Origin: Eremophila alpestris peregrina
Taxonomy: Eukaryota; Chordata; Aves; Passeriformes; Alaudidae
DNA: 64,000 bases
Direction of reading: 5' to 3'
NCBI GenBank assembly: GCA_009792885.1
Contig: WMCF01000065.1
Location: forward strand, 3,862,198 to 3,926,197
Of the stretch, positions 1 to 12,109 are shown piece after piece. Under the pieces are notes generated by a model that saw only the letters and a program-made list of their open reading frames with translations, ran no database searches and was not told the DNA's origin. The translations under genes were made by a program, and so were the position numbers. How positions within the stretch are numbered: the stretch's first letter is position 1; each line of letters opens with the position of its first letter.

Positions 1-150
1 CCAGCTCGCTTGGTTCTCATCCTGGGAGATCACTTTCAAAGGGAAGTGGGGTAGTCCCAAAACACTCCCTGGAAAAGGGGCATGGATTGCACACACACAT
101 GCAAATGAGGAAGAGGCTTCAGCAGCACATCGTCATTCTGAATAGGGAAA

Positions 151-187
151 AGAAAATAAAAGGAAAAAAAAAAAAAAAGAGAGAGAA
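151..187. repeat. Poly-A tract with GA tail
   Basis: A run of 15 A residues (164-178) passes directly into a short GA dinucleotide run. It could be the decayed tail of an old retroposed sequence or a simple repeat. No body of a retroposon is recognisable upstream. Confidence 0.8.
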
Positions 188-283
188 TTCTATCCAGTGA
201 GGCTTCTGCAGCAGGAACAGAGTTCATTTCTCTCCAGCTCTGGGGAGTGAAATGTATTCAGCTCACACAGGCCACTTCAGCAT

Positions 284-305
284 CTTTTTTTTTTGTTTTT
301 TTATC
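284..305. repeat. T-rich tract
   Basis: About 20 bases of T with a single G interruption. No associated mobile element is recognised. Confidence 0.8.
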
Positions 306-3300
306 TTTCCGACGTAGGAGAACAAATTTAACAATGAGATTCCGTTTCTGTTTCCTACATGTGGAATAATTAAATTTGCATCTCACTCTGTGGCTGGATC
401 TGCTGTTTGAAGAGGAATGTATCAATTGGACATGAGCCCAATGTGTTCTGCTCTGCAAATAAGGCAGTTTGCAAAAAAACAAGGCATAATCTCTCACCCA
501 GGCAATAATCACAGGAAAATCATCCCTCACTGACAGCTCTCTTCAGGGCTTGATTCATATTCTTGCTGGAGAAAGAGCAGGAGGGAGGGGGTGTGAGGGG
601 AACAGACTTTTGGCATCTCCTTGTGCCAACCTTCACCAGAAGCTGGGTTCTGGTAAGGGCTGGGATGTTGCTGAGCACTCACCAGTGGCAGAGCTCTCTG
701 ATTTCCTGCAGGACGTTTCACAACCAGGAATTGTGCATCTGCTGGCTCCAGAGCTCTCCAAAGCCCACTGAAGCCATGGGGAGCATCCCTGATGGCTTTG
801 ATCAGTTTTGTGTGAGGCTGGTGGGGAGTGATTTTCAGTGAAACCTCAGATCTTGTTCTCAGGGGTTTTGTTACCTGGAACAGAGATGGGTGCCCAGCAC
901 TCCACGTGATCAGTCCTTCAGAAAAATCCATCCTCTACAGCTCTGGCTGGCTGGATGCAAATCCTTCACTCTCCTGACCATCAGGTAACTTTCAATAAAC
1001 TGCCTCTCCTCCTCCCTGCCTTCCTTGCCCACAAACAGTGAAATTCATTTGTTTTCTCCACACTGGCCATCTCCAGTATTCCCTGCCTGTGACATTTCCT
1101 TCAACCATTTTCAGGAACTGCTGCCCCTTTTGAATCCCATCTACCATTCCTGTGTCCAGAAGGACAGAAAGAAAATGTGCCAGGCAGAAGGAGCAGAAGC
1201 CTCACACTGGTGAAAATTTTTTGGATCTGGCATGGCAGGAAATGAATAGAAGTTTAATTCAATCAATCAGAGAGTCCAACTGCACCTGGCCCACTTAATC
1301 TAAAACTCCTCAGATTAAATACCTTGTTCTAAGTGGAAATTAATTGAGTTTGTCAAATGGTTCCTACTGCATTAAACACACTCTAGGTCAGGAAAAACAG
1401 TGGAAATAAAAACAGTACAATTTTTTTTTTACAGCTGCAAAGCTGTTGGTGGAGCTGGCTGAGCCTTTGGATTTTCCTCTCTCCAATGCTCATTTCATAG
1501 AAGCCTCTTTTTGAAAGGGGTCCCACTGGTTTGATTTGGCTGTCCCAGGGGGTCCCAAACACCCACTGTGCTCTCCTGTGTGGGTGAACATGAACTCTGC
1601 ACCTCTGGACACACAAAGTCAGTGAAAAGATGATTTTTTTTACTCTCAAATTGGAGTTCTCTGTGTTGTGTTCCCTCCCTCTTGTGCTCTTGCACACTTA
1701 CTCTTCCTTTTCCCACCCTCCTCCCTTCTTCCCCCCCTTTCCTTTCCAGACCTGAGCTGAATCTAATGAAGATGCATAAAAAATGTTTCCATTCTGTGAA
1801 ATGCAATCCATCAACACACACTTCACATATATTGTGCAGAAATGAATCCATTTCAGCCAGGAAGGCTGATAAATCAATTTAAGTGGAAGACTTTTGACAG
1901 TTTAATTCAAATTAAGTCCACTTTGTTCAATTAGAAGGTAGCTGGAGGGGTGGTGGCAGGAAACAAACAGGATTGCTAGAACAAAAACTGCATTTTTTTC
2001 TCAGGCTGAAGCCACCTGTGGATCATTTTTCTTAGAGGAGGGACACAACGATACCAAATCAACACACAATCAGCAGCCAGCAAATTACTTGTTTTTAAAA
2101 GCAAATCCACATTTTGCACAGCATCCCTGCCTCTCTTCTCATGAGCTGGGAATATTTTCAGAGGAAGGGTGAGGAGGAGGTGGAAGAGGTGTCCAAGCTC
2201 TTTCTCTCTGCGTTCAGGGCTGATGCTTGCTGCAGCACCCTTGGAGTCCTGCTGTGGGTGTGGAGCTCCTTGGAATGCCCCCAGAACTCTGGGAAGGTGT
2301 GGCAGTCCAGACAGTCAAAACATACAAAATGCTTCATTAAAAACTTCTAGGGTGCTCCAAGTATCAGGACTTTATTATCTCTCAGTCTTTCATATTTATC
2401 AGAAGGCTTCACACACCAACACCTGGTTATTTAACAGTCTCTATCTTATTTCCCAAAGGCAGCTCCAAGCAGCTCTCAGGGTCCGTCCACTGATGCCAAC
2501 AGCCAGTTCTCCTCCTTCTCTCTCCCTTCTCACAGCACCAGCTCCCTCCATCCTGTCCCTGTCAGTCCCTGGTACAAAGTCTGACCCCATCTGTGCTTCT
2601 CACCACCTCCTGTCCCTGGGTCTTCATGGCACAGCAGCAGAATCCATCTGCAACCCCAGCTGAGCCCCTCCCAGCTGCTCACCCTTTGTCACACCCACAG
2701 CCGGGAGAGCGAGGCTGTTCCCACTCCAGGGTAATTAACACAGCTGCAATACACCACAAGATCACCTTTAGAGCAACTCTTTTTGTTTCCCCACACTATC
2801 TTTACCTATTTTACCCCACTGGCAGTGTCAGAGCACACCCTGTGCCTGCAGACACATCCCCATGGGTGAGGCACCCCCAGCTTTGCTTTGGCTCTCAGGC
2901 AGAGCTGGCACACACAGCTCTGAGTGCCCACACATGTCTCCACCCCTGTGGTGTCACAGGCAGCGTGGCAGCACAGTTTGTTTGGAATTTACAGCTGTTC
3001 TGGGGCATTTTCCCTGCAAAACACCAACTTCCTCCCCCCGCACGCAGAGGAGATGATTGCTGACAGCTCAGATCTAGGAGCTGAGGCTGCTGAAATGTGG
3101 ACATCCAGCTAATGGGATTAAATTCAGCCCGGGTGGTTTCTCTGTTCTGTGAAACTTGGTGAATCAATTCAGAATTCCCAGTGATCTGGGTTAAGAGAGA
3201 TGTTGGCTCCCAGATGTTCTAACACCTGAGAAAGCTGTTTTAGTGATTATTGAGCAATACATTTAAAAAGTGAATGACAGACCTGGAAAGCAGCATCTGC

Positions 3301-4055
3301 TTTTTCACTTTCTAACATATTTTCCCAGCCAAACTGAGGTTTTCAAGTTCACAGTGCAAAATGTAACTGAATTTCATCCAAGTCTGCAGACTCACTAATG
3401 CTTTCTACATTCACATTGGCAAAGAACTCCCAATTCTTTTTTTTTTATTTTCTTCCCCAACAGTTTTGCAAAACTGAGTCCTTGTCCCTGACAGATGGAA
3501 AAACAAAGACTTTTGCAATTAGCAGGATAATGTAATTCACAGGATTTGGGTGAGGTTTCTCTTCTACTTTCTTAGTCAGAGCAGAGAAAATATACTTTTT
3601 TATTTTCCTTCCCACGGAGGTCTAAAAAAATGGGAATTGTTTGAGCAGATTGAAGAAGTTAAACCAGCACAGGACAAAAATGACCAGATTATTTTACTGA
3701 CCAATTGAGTGGATGCATCAGCTCCAAGAGATACAGTGGAAATTTCCTTTCTGTTCCCTCTGACTGGTACCTGACAAATCCAGGCCGCAAAAAAAAATCA
3801 GAGTTTTTCATTCAGGCTTGTATAAGAACAGCAGAAGGCACTTGTGGAGGCAAATATTTCAGTTCAAAACCACTACCACAGCAAGATGTTTTCCCTGGGC
3901 AGTGTCTGCCTGGTGAAACTCAGGAGTCTAACGAAGCCCAGCGGTGCCTCTGAGTGCTGGATGGCAACTTTCTAAAATCTGCTTCTGCCAGCTGCCAGGG
4001 GAGCTAGAGCAGGAGAAAACAAGAGGATGTCCAAAATATTTGCAATTAAGCATTT

Positions 4056-4083
4056 CCCCCCCCCCTTAGTTTTTTTCCCCCCC
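4056..4083. repeat. Paired C homopolymer runs
   Basis: A run of ten C residues (4056-4065) is followed after a T-rich spacer by seven C residues (4077-4083). Such runs are prone to slippage and sequencing error, so the exact counts should be treated with caution. Confidence 0.8.
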
Positions 4084-6714
4084 AAATTAGGTTGTTTGCA
4101 AAATAGACCTTGTTTTTTACTGGAATTATTCTGTATTTTTCTTGTGTGGGGATGAGGAAATGGGTGATCAAAGGGTGGTAATTTGAGCCATTTCACAGGA
4201 AGGAAAATGACTGAACAAGTGAATCCTTGGTAAAGGACTGCTTTAAGACAAGAAAATGCATTGTCAGATGGAAAATTGGCTTGGTGGAGGGTGGTCAGGA
4301 AGGATGGCTGGGAGAGTGGATAAGAGAGCAACGTGAAAAGAACAGAGAGACTTCTGGCTGTGAGGCAAAGCCTTTATTTCACTGTACACGTGTTTTCCAT
4401 GCCCTTTCAGACCTGCTCTGGCAGGCCAGGGTGGCTGGGGAGGTGCTGAGGTCCTGCTGGAGTGGTTCCACATCAGAGGGCTCCACGTCTGGGCCCCTTG
4501 GAGAGGAGCCAGCCTGGAGGCTCCAGCACTGTTCCCAAAGCTCTGCAGCAGGTCCCCAGCCTGGGTATGCTGTGCTTCTCTCACATGGATTTATGGCCCT
4601 ATAAATGGTGAATCACTGTGTACAATAAAGAGCAGAACAGATTTGAGTGGTATCCAATTTAATAATTACCTGAGTAACTCAATCATTTTCAGATATGTGG
4701 TTTCAGTGTCTGCAGACCTTGAAGACCTGCTCGGAGCATTTGACAGGCAAGACAGCAATTTTTACAGCTCTGTTACCAACCCAGCTCTTCACAGAGATTG
4801 CACACACCTCATCCATGTCTCCAGAAAGATTGTGGAGGGTTTGTCTGAGCCTGGACCTGGAGAAGGATGTGCAGAGGACTTGTACCTGCACTTCCCCCTG
4901 TTTGAGGGCTGCTCCTCAGGCCAATTATGAGAAACTCCTGCCTCTGTGCTGATAAAAGATTAATTTACACACTCTTGTTGGAGATGTTTAAAACCAAGCA
5001 GCCTGGCTCCCAGAACTCTTGAGGCTGCAGAGTGTCTGGATGGGCACTGAAAACAGGCCCCCTCTAGTTTGTGTTCCTGCATTAGGCTTTGACAAGGCTG
5101 AGCTGAGCTCTGGTGCTCAAGGGTTGTTTTGCCCCATCTCCAAGATGAGAAGCAGCCAGATCCCAGTGGAGCACCCTCACTGCTGCGGGTGGGTCCTCAG
5201 CTCTGCAGCACAGCTGAATCCAGGCTGAGCAAGTGAAGCAGAAGATGAGAACCTAAACACAGCTTTTTTTCTGAAGTCTTCCTGCCTCAGAATAAAATAG
5301 AGGAATGTGAGAATTGTGTAAATCAAATTGTTTCCATGACACCCAGGGAGCAAGGTCCTACTGGAGACTCTGGGCTTTAGGGAGTTGTCACATCTCCAAC
5401 CTAAGGACAGCAAAGGCTGCTGGAAGTCACTGTAAAACCCAGCTTTGGGACAAGTGACAGCTCTCACATCAGCCAGCCCCATCACCTGTGTGACAGCACC
5501 CTCACACCTGCACCAGAACCTGCAAATTCCAGTTTCTCATCACGGGAATGCCAAAATTTGCTCTGTCTTGAAATTCATCACGCAAGGTATGAGCTTTAGG
5601 ATGAGTCTGGGGACTTGGCTGCTCTCAGCCATTTGCAGCCTGCCCAGGGGCATTGCCTGACAGGGGCAATTTCCCCTTTGAAGGCTCACTTTGGTGGTGC
5701 AGAATTCACACCTGCACTGGGGACTCTGCAGCTGAATGATTATTATTTAAATACTCATTTTTTTCCCTTAATAAACTGACAGAGGTTACAAGTGAGTCAC
5801 TGGAAACAAATGGGCCTCCATTCTTTTCCAGCAGTGAGTTAAACCACAAATTTTGGTGGGATAAATATTGATTTCCAGTGGTCCAAGAGACCCTGAGTCC
5901 CTGGGCTGATTTGACACATTTCTGAGACTCAAGGAAACAATTATCACCCTTCCCTAAATTTAACCTTGGGTATCAAACACTCCTGTTCCAAGTGCTTCCT
6001 CCTGCAGGAAGAGAATGCTGCCAGTGTCACTTTAACTCAACCATAACTTTTTTAAGTTCATACATGATTACTCTATATTATATAGTGCACACTAATATTT
6101 TAGGTGAATAAATTTCTAAGCAGCAATTTTTTTTGTTCTGGAAAATGTTGTTTTCTGTATTTTTCCATGTGGTCTGTTGAGTTTCAGAGTATGATGAATG
6201 ATCAAGTGGTTCTTATCTTTTTGTTGGAAGAGTGAACTGGGTGATAGTGGGATCTGGTATCTCTTGTGAATGCAATCACAGAATGCTGGTTCATATCCTT
6301 GTGTTACATCTCTGATCTTTAGAACCAATAAATTAAAAAAAAAAAACAACACAAAAGGAAAATAACCACGGCCTACTATGACTGCATGATCTGTTTAACT
6401 AAACTAAACATCAGGAAGATTTATTTATTTTAGCACAAAGACTTGGATCCTCTGCTAGACCTGGGTAAAGCACAAGCATAACTTAAAACATTTGAGTCAT
6501 CACATTGCAAGGCACTGGAAAAACTCACAAAGTCCTTCCTCTATGAACTCCTGTGAAACCCAAGGACATTGGGAGCTGCCCATTTCTTCTTGCACAAAAT
6601 TCAGGACAGATTATGTGCCCATAAAGAGGGGATTGGCAAACAAATGGTGGTGTCAGCACCAAAGGAGAGTGTTGGATGGTCAGAGCTTGTGCAGGTGTTA
6701 GTTAATAGTGGCTG

Positions 6715-7032
6715 AGGGGGTGTCCAGGCTCAGGGGGGACCTTCTTGCTCTCTCCAGCTGCGTGGCAGGAGGTTGTGGCAAGGTGGGGTTGGGCTCTTGT
6801 CCCAGGTAAAACCCATAAGACAAGAGGAAATGGCCCCCAGTTGCACCAGGGGAGGTTTAGACTGGGTATTAGGAAACATTTCTTCACAGGAGTGGTGGTC
6901 AGGCATTGTGAGAGGCTGGGAAGTGGAGCTGCCATCCCTGGAGGGATTTGATAAGCTGTGGATGTGGCACCTGGGGACATGGCTGTGAGTTGGGATCCCT
7001 GATCACAGAGGGCTTTTCCAACCTTTATGAAT
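6715..7032 (+). mobile_element. CR1 LINE 3' fragment
   Basis: This is a 5'-truncated copy of the avian CR1 LINE in plus orientation. The order of blocks is the CR1 one: the 'cttgctctctccagctg' segment, 'ggaggttgtggcaaggtggg', a 'gaggaaatggcc' segment, 'aggtttagactgggtattagg', 'catccctggagggattt', and finally 'cttttccaaccttta'. The tail octamer is decayed, which suggests an old insertion. CR1 copies typically lose their 5' ends during reverse transcription, so only the 3' few hundred bases remain. The 177-codon frame on the opposite strand (6702-7235) is an antisense shadow of this element and not a gene. Confidence 0.92.
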
Positions 7033-8099
7033 CCGGGGTTGGTGCATCTGTGGTGTTTTGGGGTGGTTATAGATGGAGCCCAAGGGCTCAAGACCATTTT
7101 TAGGATGCTCTGCCCAGTGAAAAAAATACTGAAGTCAGCTTTGCATGCCATTAGGAATTGATTGGTTTGCAGAGAGACACCAGCTGAGCCTGCAGGATAA
7201 ATCAAGGTAGGCATGAGGGTTACCAGGGCTTGCACTGAGCTGTTTCACCTTGTCAAATCCACATTTGACACCTGCAGGGCAAGGCTGGGTGGGAGGTGCT
7301 GATGGTGGAGGTGGGGAAGAGGGCTTTCCACAGGGAATATTTTTCACAGTGTAAGGACTTTGGAGAAAATTAATGCGAAACATTAAAAATGTTCCTTTTT
7401 AAAGGGAATCCATTTTTTAGTCACAATGAGACACTTCAGGTGGTGCAGCAGTGGTGAGTAATGCACACTGGAGTTATTTAACTTCATCTCATGCCTCACT
7501 ATTCCCCAGGGGCACCCATTAATCAGCGTTACCAGGCAGTTTGTCATGTCCTTTTGCTTAAATAATATCCATACCAAACTACAAGTAATGCGTGCACCTG
7601 GAAATCAGCAGGGGATCTGCCTGTGTCAGGACAGGAGGATCTGTGCTGGAGGACACAGGAAAGCTGAAGGACTCCAGTTGTCTTCCATGGGCTTTGAATG
7701 GTTCTGCAGGAGACTGAGTTAGAATGTGACAGTGGGAAAATGCAGCAGCCAGCTCTGCTCAACCAGGAGCAGCCTGATAAATCAAGCTAGCAGGAGGTTC
7801 ACAGAAAGGTATGGCCACAAACACAGACTCCACACCACCCTTGGGTACCATTCCTCTGCCAGATGAGGAGGGGTTTCACGTGTTTTGGGGTGTGTAATTA
7901 CAGTTCCTGTGGGACAAGGGTGAAACGTGCTCCCTTCCTGCCAAACCTGGGCAAAGACTGCTTGGGCAGATCATTCATGGTGGCTTCTGGTTCTCGTGGC
8001 TCAGACCCACCTGCAAGGGCTCTGATGACACTGCAGTGAGAGGGGGGTTTGGGAGTGGGATGTGTGCCTGCTGAGAGCCTGAATCCTGGAGCAAAACCC
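7033..8099. other. Non-coding stretch, nothing recognised
   Basis: Unique-looking sequence between two CR1 fragments. Open frames do not exceed 82 codons. No mobile element, RNA gene or regulatory pattern was recognised. Confidence 0.6.
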
Positions 8100-8209
8100 T
8101 TTCCCTGGAGGGATTTAAAAGATGTGGTTACAGATAGGGCTTGGCTGGGTTAACAGATCAAATCATCTTAAAGGTCTTTTGAAACCTAAACTATTCCATG
8201 AGTCTCTGA
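8100..8209 (+). mobile_element. CR1 LINE 3' terminal fragment (decayed)
   Basis: Only the last 110 bases of a CR1 are visible: 'ccctggagggatttaaaagatgtgg', the 'atcttaaaggtcttttgaaacctaaa' segment and a decayed 'ctattccatgag' tail. Orientation is plus. The divergence from the consensus pattern points to an old, heavily truncated copy. Confidence 0.8.
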
Positions 8210-8968
8210 TCCACCAGAAACTGCAAAAAGCCTCTCTGATTTTATGAATGAACTCATACACTACCAGAACTAACACATTTTACCCACGTTCTGCTGATAG
8301 AGATTGGCTACCATCACCCCTCAGGGATGGCACAAGGAGTTCCTGTGCCTGAGGATGGGAGGGGGAATCTCTTCTCTCTGTACACAGCCCCACAGCCTGG
8401 CTACTCCAGAGAGCCCAGCTTTTCAAAGCAAAGCCTGGCAGATCTTTACCCAGCTTCCTCTCTTGTTTGTCAGGTACGTGTTTAAACTGGATACCTGAAG
8501 GTTAAATCACTGCAGGCCCTCATCAAACCAGTAAATCACCTAATTCCCCACCTCCCCCAGCCAAACGTTTTCTCTAAGTTGTTAAGCAAAATACAGACAG
8601 CATGGCCTGCCATTCCTGCAGAACTCACAGCCTTCCAACACCCGAAATTAGTGGCAGACCTGTCAAAAATGACCTTCTTTCAACAACATCTCTCTCTTTT
8701 TTTATTCCCTCCACCTCCAGGTAGGAGGTGGGGGAGGCTGGAAAACTGTAAAGATCAAGCCACAGCTGCATGTGGTACCTAATTAAACAAGTGTAAGAAA
8801 GCAGGGAAAGGTCAGGTTGTCAAAAATCATTGCTGTATCTTTACTGGATTGTATTTAGAGACTGATAGCAGCAAAGAAAATAACTCAATAAAGTGAATGA
8901 GGCTGGAATAACAAACTGACTCCAGGGACAAGCTGGTTTGGGAACACAAAAGGCTAAAGCTGCAAGAT
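8210..8968. other. Non-coding stretch, nothing recognised
   Basis: Open frames of at most 67 codons on the plus strand. The minus-strand frames at the right edge continue into the AT/TG repeat and CR1 that follow. No gene or mobile element is recognised here. Confidence 0.6.
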
Positions 8969-9051
8969 TTATGTGTATATATACAAATATATATAGATAG
9001 ATAAATGTATATGTATATGTATGTATCTGTATGTGTGTATATACACACACA
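8969..9051. repeat. AT/TG-rich microsatellite
   Basis: An imperfect mixture of TA, GATA, TATG and CA dinucleotide or tetranucleotide units. It produces the Tyr/Ile/Thr/His-rich portion of a long minus-strand open frame (8841-9752) that is not a real protein. Confidence 0.9.
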
Positions 9052-9204
9052 GAGCCACAAATCAAAGGGAAACAAGTGCTGGGAATGAAAGGAGAAGTGT
9101 TGGCAAAGAGGAAACATGACAACATGGAGAAAGAGGTGGGACAACAGAAATTCAAACAGGAAATGTGGCAAGAATTAGAGGCTGGAAATACACAGGCAAA
9201 AGCA

Positions 9205-9415
9205 GGTGATTTAGGAAGGAATTCTTCCCTGTAGGGTGGGGAGGTTGCCCAGAGAGCTGCCCCATCCCTGAAAGTGCCCAAGGCCAGGCTGGATGGGGTT
9301 TGGAGCCCCTTGGGATAGTGGAAGGTGTCCCTGCCATGGCTGGGGATGAAATGGGATGGACTTTGGGGTCCCTTCCAAGCCAAACCAGACAGTGATTCTA
9401 TGATGATTCTGTGAT
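9205..9415 (+). mobile_element. CR1 LINE 3' fragment
   Basis: The plus strand carries the CR1 blocks 'ggaattcttccctgtagggtgg', 'catccctgaaagtgcccaagg', 'ggtgtccctgccatggctgggg', 'ggtcccttccaagccaaacc' and an 'attctatgatgattctgtga' tail with two octamer units. The intact tail indicates a younger copy than the ones at 6715 and 8100. The 5' end is truncated. A 303-codon frame on the minus strand (8841-9752) crosses this element and the microsatellite beside it and is spurious. Confidence 0.93.
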
Positions 9416-10679
9416 TAAAGGAGAATAAAACAAGTAAATAAATTAAAGAGTGGATAGGAAGGGGAAAATATAACAAAGCAAAAAATACAGTGACAGATTC
9501 AGAGGATGAGACTGACTTTATGAGGGCAGGGAGGGAATTCAGACTGGGAGTGTCAGTGCTCCAAGGACTGGCTGTGCTTTGGGAGTACTGGGGAAGTTTG
9601 GGGGTCTCCAGCCCATGCACACAGACCTCTTTCCACCATTTTTTCCTTTCCTTCCATCTTCCCACAGTCCTTTTCCATCCAACCCCCCAGGCTGAGCTGT
9701 GCTGGTGACCCTGGTGAATCCTGTGCCTGTGCCTCAGTGACCATCCTGACACGTGGAATTCTGCCTGAGGTCAGTCAGTGCCATGATTTGGGCACCCTAG
9801 GAAGGAAAAAAAGAAGAAAGGGAAGAGAATTGTCTCCACGTGGAGGAAGAAAACAAAGCAAACCCAATCTCTGACTGTGTTACTAGGTGATGTGGTTTCA
9901 CCTGAACAAGGTGAGGAGATCAGGAATGTTTGAGTGCTCTCTGTTATTAAACATCTCTTCATTTGTTCTGTCTGGGCTGGGCTGGCCTCCAAACATTTGC
10001 TCCTGCTGCTTCTATCTGCCTTCCTCTGACACCATCAGATGTTTCATAAAGCCTGCTCTGCCAGTATCTACAGGCTGGGAGAAGCTGCACAGGGTTTAAG
10101 GGAAGGAGAAGGAGATTTTTTTCCCCCTTTGACAGAAGAGAATTTTTCCTCTTCTATTCCCTCACAAACAGCTTGGAAAAAAGACACACATGGTGCATTG
10201 CATTTAACAAACTGACAATGCATTTAAATAGTGTACCACTGCAAGTATAATTGCAATTTGTTGTAATTTCTCCTCCAAATTCCACCCTGACACAGTTGAT
10301 TTATTTTGCAAATCAGTGCATCTGGAGCATGTGCCGTGTCACATTATGGGCCTTTGATACAGAACCTTTGTTTTATATCAGGGAAAATAATTAGCTTTCG
10401 GACAAGCTTGAACTGTGATGTCAGAAGCTATCCATGGCTGCTGAAAGAAGTTATTAGTGTTGAGCTCATGAAGGCTCCCTGGCAAAGCTCTGCCTCTTTA
10501 CTAATTTGTCTCTCTGGGATTTTTGCAAAATTAAAAAAAAAGAGGTACGTGTGAAAAAATGCATTTCTTTATGCATTAAAAAGATCTATGTTTGTTTAGC
10601 ATAAATGCCAGCAACATTGCTGCTGCTGAGATCTGCAGACAGCTGAGAGATAACCAAAACAAAAGGCACTGCTTCATTC
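9416..10679. other. Non-coding stretch
   Basis: No gene recognised; the open frames not shared with the CR1 at 9205-9415 are at most 82 codons. From about 10190 to 10480 the sequence is AT-rich, free of repeats and contains octamer-like 'tgcatttaaat' and 'ttttgcaaat' words, the kind of composition often seen in vertebrate conserved non-coding elements. That reading is inference only. Confidence 0.5.
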
Positions 10680-11125
10680 CGGCAGCAGCAACACTTTCCT
10701 CCGAGCAGGGAAACATTTGGGCATCTTTTTTAATTAACTTCTTTTCTCCCTCCCCCTGCCCCGCTCCTCGAAATTCACAGCGTTCCTTGGCAAGCCTGGC
10801 AATTATCAATCATTAAAGGGATCAGCTTTTCTCCAAGTGCCAGGGGCAGAGCCCTCTCCCCGTGTCACAGATCCTCCCCTTGCTGGCCCTGCAGTGATTT
10901 CCCCCAGGCTGGAGCTCTGAAATACAAAAATAACCTGGGGAGGAGCTGCCCCTGTCACTGCCCCTGGATCAGAGTCCCCAGAGAGGCTGCACTGCACGAG
11001 GGTGAATATTGTGGGAAGGTGTGGATTAAAAGCATCTGCCTGATCTATGGAGGGTTTGATTTGACCCAGGGGGAATGGATGAGCACGGATCACTCCGAGC
11101 CTGGAATGTCCGAGGTGTAATCGAA
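10680..11125. promoter_or_regulatory. Candidate conserved non-coding/regulatory segment (CpG-retaining)
   Basis: Eleven CpG dinucleotides can be counted across 10680-11125, against roughly one per several hundred bases in many flanking stretches. The segment has no transposon or simple repeat and includes homeodomain-like 'ttaattaac' and 'caatcatta' words near 10730-10815. CpG retention in otherwise CpG-depleted DNA can mean selective constraint or lack of germline methylation. No target gene can be named. It could equally be neutral DNA. Confidence 0.25.
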
Positions 11126-11854
11126 TTTCTCAATGTACTCAACCAGTTGAAATGTGCAAAATATGGACTCTGCTGGGAATCTGGCTGAGCTGTGTCTGAT
11201 TAGCATGTGCAACTGTTCACTGGCAGGTTTTTGTGAGCATTTAGTCTCTGCTTTAAACAGAATCATCACCAGCTGGTTATTTTTTACTGTTATTAGGTTA
11301 GAAAATAGCACTGAGGTATACAACAGTAATCACAAAGCTATGATGCCAGGGAAAAAATAATCACGTTAAATTGACCTTCATGAATAAAGAGTGAGGTTCC
11401 ATTTCGCCTCATTTCTGTTCATTTTAAAACCAGCATTAGCTTTTCTGGCACATAGTTTTTCATTGTTTGCTGAGCATGGCTCGATTAGAATGATTCACTG
11501 TCTTTAATATTAGTGATTATGGTCCATTTCAATTACACCACGTGCTGGAGTTTGTTGTGTTACTCTCCTGCCATCTCTCTGTTGACTTCCTTTGAGGGAA
11601 GCAGAAGAAGAGAAGGAAACAGGTGCTGGAAGTGGGAGCTGGAGAAGTGACCCCCCTTTTCCCAAATGGAGATCTCAGTGGATAAGCAGCAATGTCTGTA
11701 ATCTTTAAATATGGGGCTTGGAGCCCAGATGAAGTTACACTCATAATTTGAGATTCTGCCTGGTGGCCACTGATCCACCTGTTCCATGGATTTCAATGGA
11801 GAAAAATCAGCAAGGCAAGGAATGCTGCAGGCTCTGAGCCCAGTGTTGGGATTA
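11126..11854. other. Non-coding stretch
   Basis: AT-rich, repeat-free sequence with open frames of at most 78 codons. No gene, RNA or mobile element is recognised. The segment 11130-11530 is similar in character to the candidate regulatory segment before it. Confidence 0.5.
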
Positions 11855-12010
11855 GGATTTAGGAGATTTATACAAGTGACAGATTGAGGGTTGTTTGGAC
11901 AATGCTCCCAGAGACAGAGTGGGATTGGGGTGTCCTGGGCAGGGCCAGGAGTTGGATTACATGATCCTGGTGGGCTCCATAATCCTTGTGAGTCCCTTCC
12001 AACTCAGGAT
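11855..12010 (+). mobile_element. CR1 LINE 3' fragment feeding a microsatellite
   Basis: A CR1 3' end in plus orientation: 'gagggttgtttggacaatgc', 'gtgtcctgggcagggccaggag', 'ttggattacatgatcctggtggg' and 'gtcccttccaactcagga'. In intact copies the short ATTCTATG tail would follow at once. Here its place is taken by the long TATTC array at 12011. The 5' boundary is approximate. Confidence 0.88.
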
Positions 12011-12109
12011 TATTCTATTCTATTCTATTCTATTCTATTCTATTCTATTCTATTCTATTCTATTCTATTCTATTCTATTTCTATTTCTATTTCTATTTCT
12101 ATTCTATTC
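12011..12109. repeat. (TATTC)n microsatellite derived from a CR1 tail
   Basis: Reading from 12011, there are 13 perfect TATTC pentamers, then four TATTTC hexamers, then two more TATTC pentamers, ending at 12109. The array begins exactly where the CR1 tail repeat should be, so it most likely grew from that tail by slippage. The repeated frames give Tyr-Ser-Ile-Leu-Phe strings in translation and have no coding meaning. Confidence 0.97.

Larger units (their letters stand above)
1..6714. other. Non-coding stretch, no gene recognised
   Basis: The stretch holds ordinary AT-leaning vertebrate DNA. The longest open frames are 164 codons (2169-2663, +), 156 codons (2593-3063, +) and 134 codons (527-931, -). 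None shows a recognisable domain, and their composition (runs of Ser, Pro, Leu, His) is that of translated non-coding DNA. No complete CR1 or LTR was recognised. Apart from the homopolymer tracts listed separately, I see nothing that stands out. Confidence 0.7.

Noticed and set aside
4593..4630. TATA-like 'ctataaat' followed by AATAAA as a promoter or LTR
   Set aside because: The two motifs are common in AT-rich DNA and no CCAAT box, LTR ends or repeat pattern accompany them.
8841..9752. 303-codon minus-strand open frame, the longest in the window
   Set aside because: It is antisense to a CR1 3' fragment and runs through an AT/TG microsatellite; the translation has Tyr/Thr/Ile repeats from that microsatellite and no domain.
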